From contig NZ_JAQVCN010000040.1 of NCBI RefSeq assembly GCF_028689785.1, positions 1-44,220 of the forward strand: a stretch of 44,220 nt of DNA, read 5' to 3'. The position numbers and the translations under genes were made by a program. The number at the start of each line of letters is the position of its first letter. Position 1 is the stretch's first letter. Below the pieces are notes generated by a model. It searched no databases. It worked only from the letters and a program-made list of their open reading frames with translations, and was not told the origin of the DNA. Shown here piece after piece: positions 1 through 8,208 of this stretch. Source of the stretch: Zoogloea sp. GTDB lineage: Bacteria > Pseudomonadota > Gammaproteobacteria > Burkholderiales > Rhodocyclaceae.

Positions 1-150
1 CGCTACCTCGGCGGCAAGCAGTGCCCCCGTGGCCGGGCTGTGCCAGTGGGTGGCGATGCCCAGGGTACGCACGGGCAGCCCGAAGGCTGCGGGCGGGGCG
101 GGGCGTCGGATGCGTCCGGGGTCGTCCGCGTCTTTGAGGAAGGGGGTCAC
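1..150 (-). CDS. Unidentified protein, N-terminal 50 codons only (cut by window edge)
   Basis: An open frame begins with GTG at 150 and runs off the left edge. The GTG overlaps the TGA of the PhnD-like gene (GTGA, 147-150), so this is the next gene of the same operon and is probably translationally coupled. The visible start is VTPFLKDADDPG, followed by a Pro/Arg/Ala-rich stretch and then a more ordered segment LPVRTLGIATHWHSPATGA. There is no signal peptide. I do not recognise the family and 50 residues are too few to assign one. The start codon is inferred from the overlap. Confidence 0.5.
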   Translation of the reverse strand, partial: MTPFLKDADDPGRIRRPAPPAAFGLPVRTLGIATHWHSPATGALLAAEVA

Positions 151-893
151 GAGGTGAGGGTGGAGAGGATGTCGATCATGAACTCCACGTCTTCCTGTTC
201 CAGGGCCTGCCAGCGGCTGGCGCCGAGGGCTGCGAGCATGGCACGCTCCTTCTCGGTCTGGTGCATGGACAGGAGCTGCCGGGCGATGGCTTCTGCATGG
301 GGCAGCAGCGCCGGGCCGACCAGGAAAACGTGGTGGATGACCTGGATCTGGCTGGTGACCAGTACTCGCAGATCCCGACGTACCAGGGGTGACAGGCCGT
401 TGAAGGCCTCGACCGGCAGGAAGCCGGCGTCGGCGTCGCCCCGGAGCAGGGCCTTGGTCACCTGGATGTAGGTCTCCCGGCGGAGTTCGCGGGTGTTGCC
501 GGCCTCCAGATTGGCTGGTTCAAGCAGGATGCGCCCCAGGGTGTTGACGCAGGGGTCATCGGTGCAGGCGAGGCGAATGCCCGCGGGGAGTTCGGGGATG
601 CTGTGGGCCGGGCTGTCAGCAGCTACCACGACGACCATCTCGTCAGCGTTGCCCTCGGGGCGTGCGATGGCCTGGAAGCCCTTATCCCGGACCAGCAGGG
701 CGGCATCGAAGGGGTTGGCGTAGATCATGTCTACCCGGCCCGCGGCGATGGCCTGTCGCTGGGCTCCGAAGTTGTCGTGGAGCTCCAGGTGGATGGGAAG
801 CCCGAGCTGGCGTTGCAGCCAGGTGTTGAAGATGTACCAGTCGGAGATGCGCTCGTTGGGAAAGCTCGGGCTGACCGTGAAGTTGAAGCTCAT
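147..893 (-). CDS. PhnD-like phosphate/phosphonate-type binding protein, apparently cytoplasmic
   Basis: The 248-residue protein has the pattern of the PhnD/SsuA/transferrin-like substrate-binding family: an early beta strand (FTVSPSFPNER), the segment AIAAGRVDMIYANPFDAALL (about residues 50-69) resembling the family's 'G.vD......p' core, and a second-lobe region with RLACTDDPC and ALLRGDADAGFLPVEAF. Periplasmic members begin with a signal peptide or lipobox; this one starts directly with the fold (MSFNFTVSP) and has none. It is therefore more likely an intracellular ligand-sensing protein than an ABC transporter subunit, and no permease or ATPase is adjacent. Its ATG overlaps the PAS gene stop (ATGA, 890-893) and its own stop overlaps the next start. 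The ligand is unknown. Confidence 0.75.
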   Translation of the reverse strand: MSFNFTVSPSFPNERISDWYIFNTWLQRQLGLPIHLELHDNFGAQRQAIAAGRVDMIYANPFDAALLVRDKGFQAIARPEGNADEMVVVVAADSPAHSIPELPAGIRLACTDDPCVNTLGRILLEPANLEAGNTRELRRETYIQVTKALLRGDADAGFLPVEAFNGLSPLVRRDLRVLVTSQIQVIHHVFLVGPALLPHAEAIARQLLSMHQTEKERAMLAALGASRWQALEQEDVEFMIDILSTLTS

Positions 894-1357
894 GGCCGGC
901 GCATTTCCCGGTACTGGGCTTCGGCGGCGATGACCCGATCACGGGAGGGTTCACGTCGGACGGAAGTGTAGCCGACGACGCAGCCGTCTCGAATGTTGGG
1001 GACCACCGTGGCATAGACCCAGTAGTGTCCGCCGTCTTTGCGCAGGTTCTTGACGTAGCCGTTCCACTGACGCCCGGCCCGAACGGTGCTCCAAAGCGCC
1101 TGGAAGGTTGCCGCTGGCATGTCCGGGTGGCGAAGAATGTAGTGAGGTTGCCCAATGAGCTCGTCGTGGGTGTAGCCCGACATGTCCACGAAGGATGGAT
1201 TGCACTGGGTGATGATGCCCCGGGTGTCCGTTCGCGAGACGATCAGCTTGCCGTGGGGGTAAGGCGTTTCAATGTCTGTGACGTGGACCTGGCGGGTGGT
1301 CCCGTCGGAATGGATGAGGACGTGGGTGGTGCCGGGGGAAGGATGCACGTCCTCCAT
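890..1357 (-). CDS. Single-domain PAS protein of the Aer type
   Basis: About 155 residues, almost entirely one PAS domain. The stretch NPSFVDMSGYTHDELIGQPH, then RHPDMP, LWSTVRAGRQWNGYVKN and KDGGHYWVYATVVP, matches the PAS domain of the aerotaxis receptor Aer, which binds FAD in characterised members; redox or oxygen sensing is an inference. There is no transmembrane segment, HAMP or kinase output, so the signal must pass to a partner. Start choice: ATG at 1357 is preferred, preceded by GAG about 7 nt upstream. GTG at 1363 and TTG at 1369 are also in frame, and the TTG would overlap the TGA of the Roadblock gene. The stop overlaps the PhnD-like gene start by 4 nt. Confidence 0.85.
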   Translation of the reverse strand: MEDVHPSPGTTHVLIHSDGTTRQVHVTDIETPYPHGKLIVSRTDTRGIITQCNPSFVDMSGYTHDELIGQPHYILRHPDMPAATFQALWSTVRAGRQWNGYVKNLRKDGGHYWVYATVVPNIRDGCVVGYTSVRREPSRDRVIAAEAQYREMRRP

Positions 1358-1365
1358 GATCACGC

Positions 1366-1731
1366 TCAACCGAGGATGCGGCCGATGGCATCGGCGGCCC
1401 GTCGTACGTCGAGAAACACGAGGCCAAGCTTGGCATTGGGCTTGGCCATGACCGTCAGCACGGCGTCGGCGCCAGCCTGAACCATCAGTACGTAGCCTTT
1501 TTCACCTTTGATCAGAACCTGGTCGAGGGCGCCCCGGGACAGTTCCCTGGCGGTGCGGTCACCGAGGGAGAGCATTGCCGCGCTCATCGCTCCGACCCGG
1601 TCCTCGTCCACCGTGTTGGGAAGCAGGGCCGCCATCATCAGGCCGTCGGACGAGATGATGGCTGAGGCCTCGATATCCGCTGACGTGCCGTTGAGGTCGT
1701 TGAGAACGGTTTGAAGCATGTTTGCGCGCAT
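1366..1731 (-). CDS. Roadblock/LC7 domain protein (MglB-like)
   Basis: 121 residues covering one Roadblock/LC7 fold: an N-terminal helix (MLQTVLNDLNG), strand EASAIISSDGLMMAA, helix DRVGAMSAAMLSLGDRTARE, strands DQVLIKGEKGYVLMV and AVLTVMAKP, and a C-terminal helix DVRRAADAIGRI. Such proteins usually dimerise and bind small Ras-like GTPases (MglB with MglA) or act as scaffolds; no MglA-type GTPase is seen in the window. ATG 1731 is chosen because AAGG lies 9 nt upstream and the length suits a lone domain. A GTG at 1797 would add 22 low-complexity residues. It is the first gene of the operon that continues with the PAS, PhnD-like and edge-truncated genes. Confidence 0.82.
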   Translation of the reverse strand: MRANMLQTVLNDLNGTSADIEASAIISSDGLMMAALLPNTVDEDRVGAMSAAMLSLGDRTARELSRGALDQVLIKGEKGYVLMVQAGADAVLTVMAKPNAKLGLVFLDVRRAADAIGRILG

Positions 1732-1797
1732 CGTGCTGTACCTTGCTGGAGAGGGGCCGGACGAACTGCCTTGCGGTGTGTCGACCGGGGGTGTCAC

Positions 1798-1931
1798 GGG
1801 GGTGTCGGGGCGTCATTATTTCACATAAGGCCCGGGGTTTAGGGTGGGGCGGGCGCGGCACCGGCAGTATCGGGGCGGGATGGCTGCGGGTAGAATCCGG
1901 GGCTGATTGCCTTCGAGGACGGAGCTGTAAG
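1798..1931. other. Divergent intergenic region between the Roadblock operon and tusA
   Basis: About 130-200 bp, depending on the Roadblock start, must hold promoters for both directions. I see no convincing -35/-10 pair or inverted repeat. The only clear site is the tusA Shine-Dalgarno GGAG at 1921-1924. Confidence 0.4.
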
Positions 1932-2162
1932 ATGGATTTTGACAAGGAAGTGGATGCCCGCGGCCTGAACTGCCCGCTGCCCATCCTGCGCGCCAAGAAG
2001 GCGCTGGCGGAGATGCAGCCCGGGCAGATCCTGCACGTGCTGGCGACGGACCCGGGCTCATCCAAGGATTTCGCCGCCTTTGCCCGGCAGACGGGCAACG
2101 AGCTGATGTCCCAGGCCGAGTTGCCAGACAAGGCTTTCGAGTTCTTCCTGCGCCGCAAGTAG
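1932..2162 (+). CDS. tusA: TusA-family sulfurtransferase
   Basis: 76 residues, the usual length for TusA/YeeD/SirA-like proteins. The hallmark CPxP motif is intact: after VDARGLNCPLP the cysteine is residue 14, the one that carries persulfide sulfur in characterised members. The second half (GQILHVLATDPGSSKDFAAF) matches the family core. These small cytoplasmic proteins relay sulfur for tRNA thiolation, molybdenum cofactor synthesis or sulfur oxidation; which applies here cannot be told. GGAG lies 7 nt before the ATG. The gene stands alone, divergent from the Roadblock operon, and is followed by a terminator hairpin that has been split by an IS element. Confidence 0.88.
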   Translation: MDFDKEVDARGLNCPLPILRAKKALAEMQPGQILHVLATDPGSSKDFAAFARQTGNELMSQAELPDKAFEFFLRRK

Positions 2163-2185
2163 GCGGGTATGGATGTGTGAAAAAA

Positions 2186-2204
2186 GGGAGCCGGATGGCT
2201 CCCC
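2186..2204. repeat. Direct repeat/terminator hairpin, left flank of IS copy 1
   Basis: GGGAGCC-GGAT-GGCTCCCC preceded by six A residues: a 7-bp stem with a GGAT loop. The 15 bases GCCGGATGGCTCCCC (2190-2204) recur exactly at 2712-2726 on the other side of the element. The original site was probably A6-hairpin-T7, a bidirectional intrinsic terminator for convergent tusA and valS, that was duplicated on insertion. Confidence 0.75.
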
Positions 2205-2264
2205 AGATTGCTGATAAAGCCCCAAGGCCCCGCCCGCCGGGGGCTTGTTTTTTATAATATCGGC

Positions 2265-2640
2265 ATGCTCAGGCCTGCTGTCGCCCCAGCCACCGGGAGG
2301 GGTGCTTCCACAAACGCGAGTACGCCTACGATCCGCAGACCGACTGCTACCTCTACGCGCCATGCAAGGGAACCGTTGAACGTAGCTTTGCCGACGCCAA
2401 AGAGTTGCATGGGCATCGCTACGCCCGCTTTCGCGGACTGGCCAAGGTTCAAGCCCAATGCCTGCTCTCGGCCGCCTGTCAGAACATGAAGAAGATCGCC
2501 CTGCTGCTGACCCGCCGGGCGGCAGCCCTTTTTGGCCCGAAATTCCGGCTTTACCACGCCCTCACAAGCGCTCTACGCGGCCAACATCTCCTCTTTCTCC
2601 AGATGAGCGCCACGGGCTCAGGCCGCTACCGGGCGTTTCC
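2265..2640 (+). pseudogene. Transposase remnant (IS1182-like), frameshifted
   Basis: In the frame that matches copy 2 this strand encodes KREYAYDP, VERSFADAKELHGHRYARFRG and CLLSAACQNMKKIALLL, the C-terminal part of an IS1182-family transposase including the region of the third catalytic acidic residue. The retained ATG is in a different frame after the deletion, so translation from it gives unrelated sequence. The two catalytic aspartates and the N-terminal half are gone. It is a fossil, possibly mobilisable in trans if a full-length relative exists. Confidence 0.8.
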
Positions 2641-2707
2641 TGTCGTCGGAGAGGGCTTCAGAAAGCACGAACCCCCGGAAAAACCGGGGGTTCGTCAGCA
2701 GTCTGTG

Positions 2708-2733
2708 GGGGGCCGGATGGCTCCCCTTTTTTT
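2708..2733. terminator. Direct repeat/terminator hairpin with T7 run, right flank of IS copy 1
   Basis: GGGGGCC-GGAT-GGCTCCCC followed by seven T residues. It matches the left flank at 18 of 19 positions, including the loop. With its T-run it can still terminate plus-strand transcription leaving the element, and protects the 3' end of valS, whose stop is at 2751. Confidence 0.7.
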
Positions 2734-2750
2734 GCAGGCTCGCGCCGGGG

Positions 2751-5627
2751 TCAGCGTTCGGAGAGCTTGGCCAGCTGGGGCTTGAGCTTGTCGAGGGTGG
2801 CGCTGAAGCTGGCCAGGCGATCCTTTTCCTGGGCCACCACGGCGGCGGGGGCACGGGCAACGAAGCTCTCATTGGAGAGCTTGGCGTTGGCCTTGGTGAT
2901 CTCGCCTTCGATGCGGGCGATCTCCTTGGCAATGCGCTCGCGCTCGGCGGCGATGTCGATCTCCACCTTGAGCATCAGGCGCTGCTCGCCAACGATGGCG
3001 ACCGGTGCCAGTTCTTCGCTGCTGATCTCCTCCACCACCTGGACCTCGGACAGCTTGGCGAGGCCGGCGATGTAGGGGGCGAACTTGCTCAGGCGCTCGG
3101 CATTGCCGCTGGCCACAAGAGGCATGCGTTGGGCGGGAGAGATGTTCATCTCGCCGCGCAGGTTGCGGCAGGCGTAGATCAGACTCTTGAGTTCGGCCAC
3201 GTCGGCTTCGCTCTTCTCGTCGATGCGGCCCAGGTCGGCTTCGGGGTAGCGGGCCAGGCACAGGCTGTCCACGTCCTTGCGGCCGGCCAGCGGGGCGACG
3301 GTCTGCCACAGCTCTTCGGTAACGAAGGGGATCAGCGGGTGGGCCAGGCGCAGGATGGTCTCCAGGACGCGGATCAGGGTGCGGCGGGTGCCACGCTGCT
3401 GGGCTTCGTTGCCCGTGTTGATCTGGACCTTGGCGAGCTCCAGATACCAGTCGCAGTACTCGTCCCAGATGAACTCATAGACGGTCTTGGAGACGAGGTC
3501 GAAACGGTACTCGGTGAAGTGCTGGGCGATCTCGGCTTCGACGCGCTGCAGGCGGCTGACGATCCAGCGGTCGGCAAAGGAGAAGTCGAGGGGGCCGTTG
3601 CCGCCGCAGCTGGGGCCGTCCTGCTTGTGCTCAAGGCCCAGGTCGTGGCCCTGGACGTTCATCAGCACGAAGCGGGTGGCGTTCCACAGCTTGTTGCAGA
3701 AGTTGCGGTAGCCCTCGCAGCGGCTCATGTCGAACTTGATGTCGCGGCCGGGGCTGGCCAGGCTGGCGAAGGTGAAGCGCAGGGCGTCGGTGCCGAAGGC
3801 GGGGATGCCTTCCGGGAATTCCTTGCGGGTCTTCTTCTCGATGCTGGCCGCCTGCTTGGGGTTCATCAGGCCGGTGGTGCGCTTGGCCACCAGGGCGTCG
3901 ATGCCGATGCCGTCGATCAGGTCGATGGGGTCGAGCACGTTGCCCTTCGACTTGGACATCTTGGCGCCTTCGGCGTCGCGGATGAGGCCGTGCACATAGA
4001 CGTGCTTGAAGGGGATCTTGCCGGTGATGTGCTTGGTCATCATGACCATGCGCGCCACCCAGAAGAAGATGATGTCGAAGCCGGTGACGAGCACGGTGGA
4101 CGGCAGGTAGAGATCCAGCGCGTCATTGGACTGGGCCGGGTAGTCCGGGGTCCAGTCGAGGGTGGAGAAGGGCCACAGGGCGGACGAATACCAGGTATCG
4201 AGCACGTCCGGATCGCGGCTGAGGGCGCCGGTGTAGCCGGCCTTTTCGGCCAGGGCGCGGGCTTCGTCCTCGCTGTGGGCGACGAAGGTCTCGCCGTTGT
4301 CGCCGTACCAGGCGGGGATCTGATGGCCCCACCACAGCTGGCGGGAGATGCACCAGTCCTGAATGTTGTTGAGCCACTGGTTGTAGGTGTTGACCCAGTT
4401 GCCGGGCACGAACTCGATCTCGCCCGAGGAGACGACTTCGAGCGCCTTTTCGGTGATGGACTTGCCGTCTTCACCGGGTTTGGACATGGCCACGAACCAC
4501 TGGTCGGTGAGCATCGGCTCGATGACCACGCCGGTGCGGTCGCCACGGGGCACCTGGAGCTTGTGGGGCTTGACCTCGCCGAGCAGGCCGAGGGCCTCGA
4601 ACTGGGCCACCACCTGCTTGCGGGCCTCGAAGCGATCCAGGCCGGCGAGGCTGACGGGCAGCGTCACGGAGCCGCTGACCTGACCCTGAGTGACCACGCT
4701 GCCCTGGGCAGGCACAGTACCTTCGAGGGTCAGCACGATGATCATCGGCAGGCCGTGGCGCAGGCCGACGGCGTAGTCGTTGAAGTCGTGGGCCGGGGTG
4801 ACCTTGACCACGCCGGTGCCGAATTCACGGTCGACGTACTCGTCGGCAATGATGGGGATCTCGCGATCGACCAGCGGCAGACGAACCGTCTTGCCGATCA
4901 GGTGGGCGTAGCGCTCGTCTTCCGGGTGCACCATCACGGCGGTGTCGCCGAGCATGGTCTCAGGCCGGGTGGTGGCCACGGTGAGGCTGCCGCTGCCATC
5001 GGCCAGCGGATAGCTCAGGTGCCACATGAAGCCGTCTTCTTCTTCCTGGACGACTTCCAGGTCGGACACGGCGGTGTGCAGTTTCGGGTCCCAGTTGACC
5101 AGACGCTTGCCGCGGTAGATCAGGCCTTCGTTGTAGAGGCGCACGAAGGTCTCGGTGACCACCTTGTTGAGACCCGCGTCCATGGTGAAGCGCTCGCGGC
5201 TCCAGTCGGGGCTGGTGCCCATGCGGCGCATTTGCTGGGTGATGGTGCCGCCGGAGTACTCCTTCCATTCCCAGACCTTCTCGAGGAACTTCTCGCGGCC
5301 GAGGTCGTGACGGGAGACGCCCTGGGCGTCCAGCTGGCGTTCAACGACGATCTGGGTGGCGATGCCGGCGTGGTCGGTGCCAGGCTGCCACAGGGTGTTC
5401 CAGCCGCGCATCCGGTGGTAGCGGGTGAGCGCGTCCATGATGGTCTGGTTGAAACCGTGACCCATGTGCAGGGTCCCGGTGACGTTGGGCGGCGGCAGCA
5501 GGATGCAGAAGGATTGATCGGCAGGCTTGCTGCGGTCGAGACCGGCGGCAAAGTAGCCGCTCGATTCCCAGTGCTCATACCAGCGGCGTTCAATCTCCGC
5601 CGGCTCGAAACTCTTGGCCAGTTCCAT
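2751..5627 (-). CDS. valS: Valine--tRNA ligase
   Basis: A class I aminoacyl-tRNA synthetase of 958 residues that charges tRNA-Val in the cytoplasm. The HIGH signature is HMGH at residues 54-57 within [14 protein letters not shown], and KMSKS is at 556-560. The connective editing domain lies between ([17 protein letters not shown] is visible), and the last 65 or so residues form the charged coiled coil typical of ValRS ([19 protein letters not shown]). ATG 5627 is chosen because [20 protein letters not shown] aligns with the start of E. coli ValS; a TTG at 5648 would add seven residues. It follows pepA, holC and a small acidic gene in the same direction, the conserved pepA-holC-valS order. Confidence 0.97.
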   Translation of the reverse strand: MELAKSFEPAEIERRWYEHWESSGYFAAGLDRSKPADQSFCILLPPPNVTGTLHMGHGFNQTIMDALTRYHRMRGWNTLWQPGTDHAGIATQIVVERQLDAQGVSRHDLGREKFLEKVWEWKEYSGGTITQQMRRMGTSPDWSRERFTMDAGLNKVVTETFVRLYNEGLIYRGKRLVNWDPKLHTAVSDLEVVQEEEDGFMWHLSYPLADGSGSLTVATTRPETMLGDTAVMVHPEDERYAHLIGKTVRLPLVDREIPIIADEYVDREFGTGVVKVTPAHDFNDYAVGLRHGLPMIIVLTLEGTVPAQGSVVTQGQVSGSVTLPVSLAGLDRFEARKQVVAQFEALGLLGEVKPHKLQVPRGDRTGVVIEPMLTDQWFVAMSKPGEDGKSITEKALEVVSSGEIEFVPGNWVNTYNQWLNNIQDWCISRQLWWGHQIPAWYGDNGETFVAHSEDEARALAEKAGYTGALSRDPDVLDTWYSSALWPFSTLDWTPDYPAQSNDALDLYLPSTVLVTGFDIIFFWVARMVMMTKHITGKIPFKHVYVHGLIRDAEGAKMSKSKGNVLDPIDLIDGIGIDALVAKRTTGLMNPKQAASIEKKTRKEFPEGIPAFGTDALRFTFASLASPGRDIKFDMSRCEGYRNFCNKLWNATRFVLMNVQGHDLGLEHKQDGPSCGGNGPLDFSFADRWIVSRLQRVEAEIAQHFTEYRFDLVSKTVYEFIWDEYCDWYLELAKVQINTGNEAQQRGTRRTLIRVLETILRLAHPLIPFVTEELWQTVAPLAGRKDVDSLCLARYPEADLGRIDEKSEADVAELKSLIYACRNLRGEMNISPAQRMPLVASGNAERLSKFAPYIAGLAKLSEVQVVEEISSEELAPVAIVGEQRLMLKVEIDIAAERERIAKEIARIEGEITKANAKLSNESFVARAPAAVVAQEKDRLASFSATLDKLKPQLAKLSER

Positions 5628-5722
5628 GGGGTCTGTCTTTGAAGGCAAAACGCGGATTATAACGGATGCCCCCGCCCCGCCCGTCGGGAAGACTTGGCGG
5701 AGGAGGGGGGGAAAGGGTGAGT

Positions 5723-6172
5723 TCAGGCCTCGGAATCGTTGTCGAGGCGGCTGGCGATCTCGGCAGAGATGAGCGGTAGCAGGCTGTGCTGCAGTTGGGT
5801 GACTGCTTTTACCCGGAGGCGCTCGGCCAGATCGTCAAGCTCCCGGGAGACAAGTTGGGGGAGTTCGGTGGCGACCCAGTCCTCGATCAGGCGCTTAATG
5901 GCGATGTCGAGTTCGACGATCCGCCCGGCGAGATCGGGGGCGGGCGCGAGCACGGGGGGCTGAAGTTCGGGCTCGGGCTCGGGCTCGACAGCCTCAAGGA
6001 TGATCGGCTCGCTGTCGCCGATGAAGGGCTCGATCCGCTCGTCCACCACGTCGGTCAGCACCGGCAGGTCGTCGCTATCGCCGCTTTCAGGCACCGCCAG
6101 TCTGTGCTGCGATGCTTCGGCTTCGTCGTCTTCCAGAGAGATCTCGAATTCGGGCTTGTGGGAGGTGTTCAT
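5723..6172 (-). CDS. Small acidic protein between holC and valS, function unknown
   Basis: 149 residues. The first half is acidic and apparently disordered ([11 protein letters not shown], then [14 protein letters not shown]). The second half, from about residue 80, is predicted helical: [22 protein letters not shown] followed by [22 protein letters not shown]. There is no signal peptide or membrane segment. The ATG overlaps the holC stop (ATGA, 6169-6172), so it is translationally coupled to holC. Its place between holC and valS is typical of betaproteobacteria, but I know of no assigned function. Confidence 0.8.
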   Translation of the reverse strand: MNTSHKPEFEISLEDDEAEASQHRLAVPESGDSDDLPVLTDVVDERIEPFIGDSEPIILEAVEPEPEPELQPPVLAPAPDLAGRIVELDIAIKRLIEDWVATELPQLVSRELDDLAERLRVKAVTQLQHSLLPLISAEIASRLDNDSEA

Positions 6173-6603
6173 TCGCCGCTCCGTTGGGCGAGATCGTGGG
6201 CGCTGAGCGGCAGGCCCTGTTGCTTGTAGCGCCGGTAGCGGCCACGGGCGGCCTGGCGCTCTTCGTCGGTGGGGCCGACGATTTCGATGACAAGGTCGAA
6301 GCGGCTGAAGCCATCGGGCAACTCGTCACCCAGGTTGATCAGTACGTCTTGGTGGGGAAGGGCGTCGAGCCGGCTACCGATGACCACCGGGGTTTCGGCG
6401 GCCAGCGGTGAATCCACCGCCACATGGGGTACGAAGGCCAGGGGCTGAAACCCCCACAGCATCTGGTCGAAATGCCGGGCAACGTGGCTTTCCGGCGCGA
6501 ACACCGAGACCCGCCGCCCGTTGGCTTCGGCCTTGGCCGCGAGCACGCAGGCCACCCGAAGGCGGTCTGGCGCATTGTGGTAGAAGCGGATCTCGGTGCT
6601 CAC
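6169..6603 (-). CDS. holC: DNA polymerase III chi subunit
   Basis: 144 residues, the usual size for HolC. In characterised bacteria chi pairs with psi in the clamp-loader complex and links the replisome to single-strand binding protein. Visible family features are the opening EIRFYHNAPDR, the segment RVSVFAPESHVARHFDQMLW, the strand-loop SPLAAETPVVIGSRLD, and the C-terminal RFDLVIEIVG...RGRYRRYKQQG. The start is GTG at 6603 with no strong Shine-Dalgarno; coupling to pepA, whose stop is 10 nt upstream, may help. The stop overlaps the next gene by 4 nt. Confidence 0.93.
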   Translation of the reverse strand: MSTEIRFYHNAPDRLRVACVLAAKAEANGRRVSVFAPESHVARHFDQMLWGFQPLAFVPHVAVDSPLAAETPVVIGSRLDALPHQDVLINLGDELPDGFSRFDLVIEIVGPTDEERQAARGRYRRYKQQGLPLSAHDLAQRSGE

Positions 6604-6613
6604 GGTTGGCGTT

Positions 6614-8101
6614 TCAGCGTCCGGCCCGGTTCATCAGGAAGCGGGTCAGCAGCGGCACCGGGCGGCCGGTGGCGCCCTTGTCGCCGCCGGACTTCCAGGC
6701 GGTGCCGGCAATGTCCAGGTGTGCCCACTTGTAGGCTTTGGTGAAACGGGCCAGGAAGCATGCGGCGGTGATGGTGCCCGCGCCCTTGGTGCCGATGTTG
6801 GGGATGTCGGCGAAGTTGCTCTTGAGCATGTCCTGGTATTCATCCCACAGGGGCAGCTGCCAGGCCTTGTCGCCGGCCGCCTGGCCCGAGGCCAGCAACT
6901 CGGCCGCGAGGGCGTCGTCGTTGGCCAGCAGACCCGAGGTGAGGTTGCCCAGGGCGATGATGCAAGCGCCGGTGAGGGTGGCGATGTCCACCACCGCCAC
7001 CGGGTCGAAGCGCTCGGCGTAGGTGAGGGCATCGCACAGGATCAGGCGGCCTTCAGCATCGGTGTTGAGGATCTCGATGGTCTGGCCGGACATGGAGGTG
7101 ACGATGTCGCCAGGCTTGACGGCCGAGCCGCCAGGCATGTTCTCGGTGGTGGGGATCAGGCCTACGACGTTGATGGGCAACTCCATCCGTGCAATGGCCT
7201 TGAAGGTCCCCAACACACTGGCAGCACCGCACATGTCGTACTTCATCTCGTCCATGCCTTCGCCGGGCTTGAGGGAGATGCCGCCGGTGTCGAAGGTGAT
7301 GCCCTTGCCCACCAGCACGACCGGCTTGTCCTTCGGCTTGCCGCCTTTGTAGTTGAGAATGATGAACTTGGGCGGTTCGTGGGAACCTTGGGCCACGGAG
7401 AGCAGGGAGCCCATGCCGAGCTTTTCCATGTCGGCACGTTCAAGGATCTCGACCTTGATCTTGTGCTCCTTGGCGAGCTTTTTGGCGGTGGTGGCCAGAT
7501 AGCCAGGGGTGCAGACGTTGCCGGGGAGGTTGCCGAGGGTCTTCGCCAGGGCCATGCCATCGGCGATCGCCTCGCCGTCACGCAGGGCGGCATCGAGGTC
7601 AGCGGGGTGCTTGCTGCGGGTGATGAAGGCGAGCTTCTTGACACCCTTCTTTGATTCGTCCTTTTTTGATTTCAGCTCGTCGCAGCGGTAAGTGTTGTCC
7701 TTGAGGATCTGGGTGGCCTGGGCAATGCGCCAGGCGTCGTCGCGGCCGGGAAGATCCACGTCGGCCAGGCAAAAGGCAGCGTCGTCGGCGGGGGAGGCGG
7801 CCAACTGGCGGGCGGCCGCCGACACCGCGTCGCGATAAGTCTTGTCGGTGAGTTCGCCGGCCTTGCCCAGGCTGACCAGCAGCACGCGCGGCGTGGCCAG
7901 GCCGGGAAGGGCGTGAAGAGTGAGGCTGGCACCGAGCTTGTCGTCCAGATCGCCCCGGGCGAGGATGGCCGCAATGGCGCCGTCCGAGGCCTTGTCGAGG
8001 GCCTTTGCGGCTGCGCTCAGCTCACCGCCGGCAAACACGCCTGCCACCACGCAGCCGTTCTTGAGTTTTTCCGGCGACCCGGCCTTTATGGTAAATTCCA
8101 C
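6614..8101 (-). CDS. pepA: Leucyl aminopeptidase (M17 family)
   Basis: 495 residues, cytosolic, two-metal aminopeptidase that removes N-terminal residues from peptides; E. coli PepA also acts in Xer recombination and as a DNA-binding regulator. The M17 signature NTDAEGRL is at 346-353, and the upstream metal-site region VLVGKGITFDTGGISLKP and DEMKYDMCGAA are intact. The N-terminal domain is more divergent and contains a Lys-rich insert (SKKDESKKGVKK). GTG at 8101 is chosen because AAGGAG lies 6 nt upstream and the resulting VEFTIKAGSPEK aligns with E. coli MEFSVKSGSPEK; TTG at 8128 is a weaker alternative. It is first gene of the pepA-holC-valS group and divergent from lptF. Confidence 0.96.
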   Translation of the reverse strand: MEFTIKAGSPEKLKNGCVVAGVFAGGELSAAAKALDKASDGAIAAILARGDLDDKLGASLTLHALPGLATPRVLLVSLGKAGELTDKTYRDAVSAAARQLAASPADDAAFCLADVDLPGRDDAWRIAQATQILKDNTYRCDELKSKKDESKKGVKKLAFITRSKHPADLDAALRDGEAIADGMALAKTLGNLPGNVCTPGYLATTAKKLAKEHKIKVEILERADMEKLGMGSLLSVAQGSHEPPKFIILNYKGGKPKDKPVVLVGKGITFDTGGISLKPGEGMDEMKYDMCGAASVLGTFKAIARMELPINVVGLIPTTENMPGGSAVKPGDIVTSMSGQTIEILNTDAEGRLILCDALTYAERFDPVAVVDIATLTGACIIALGNLTSGLLANDDALAAELLASGQAAGDKAWQLPLWDEYQDMLKSNFADIPNIGTKGAGTITAACFLARFTKAYKWAHLDIAGTAWKSGGDKGATGRPVPLLTRFLMNRAGR

Positions 8102-8208
8102 CCGCTTCTCCTTGGAAACACGCGTCAATTGGGACTTTGCGGCACATTATGGCCGGCACCCCGGCAGACGTCAAAAAGGCCTTTCCCCGGCGCGATCACT
8201 TCCTCCGC

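Larger units (their letters stand above)
2186..2726 (+). mobile_element. Internally deleted IS1182-like element (copy 1), non-autonomous
   Basis: This element of about 540 bp lies in the convergent gap between tusA and valS. Inverted ends are CAGATTGCTGATAAA at 2204-2218 and TTCGTCAGCAGTCTG at 2691-2705. Outside them a terminator-like hairpin is present at both sides as an 18/19-bp direct repeat (2186-2204 and 2708-2726). The interior, on plus, keeps the first codons of a transposase (ATG 2265) joined out of frame to its 3' part, which is closely similar to 30290-29971 of copy 2. A deletion of about 390 bp relative to copy 2 removed the middle; the join lies near short GCCGCC-like repeats. 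A further 1-bp difference (CTCACAAG against CTCCAAG in copy 2) breaks the frame again. No functional protein is encoded. The IS1182 assignment rests on transposase phrases in copy 2. Confidence 0.85.

Noticed and set aside
2208-2489. Short plus-strand frame starting before IS copy 1 and read as a novel small protein
   Set aside because: It is the frameshifted remnant of the IS1182-like transposase; the matching sequence in another frame is recognisable.
3129-5642. 837-codon open frame on plus, antisense to valS
   Set aside because: It mirrors the valS coding strand in a GC-rich gene, is full of Gly/Ala/Val/His without domain pattern, and valS itself is certain from its HIGH and KMSKS motifs.
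6596-7654. 352-codon open frame on plus over pepA
   Set aside because: Antisense to a clear M17 aminopeptidase and lacking any family signature.
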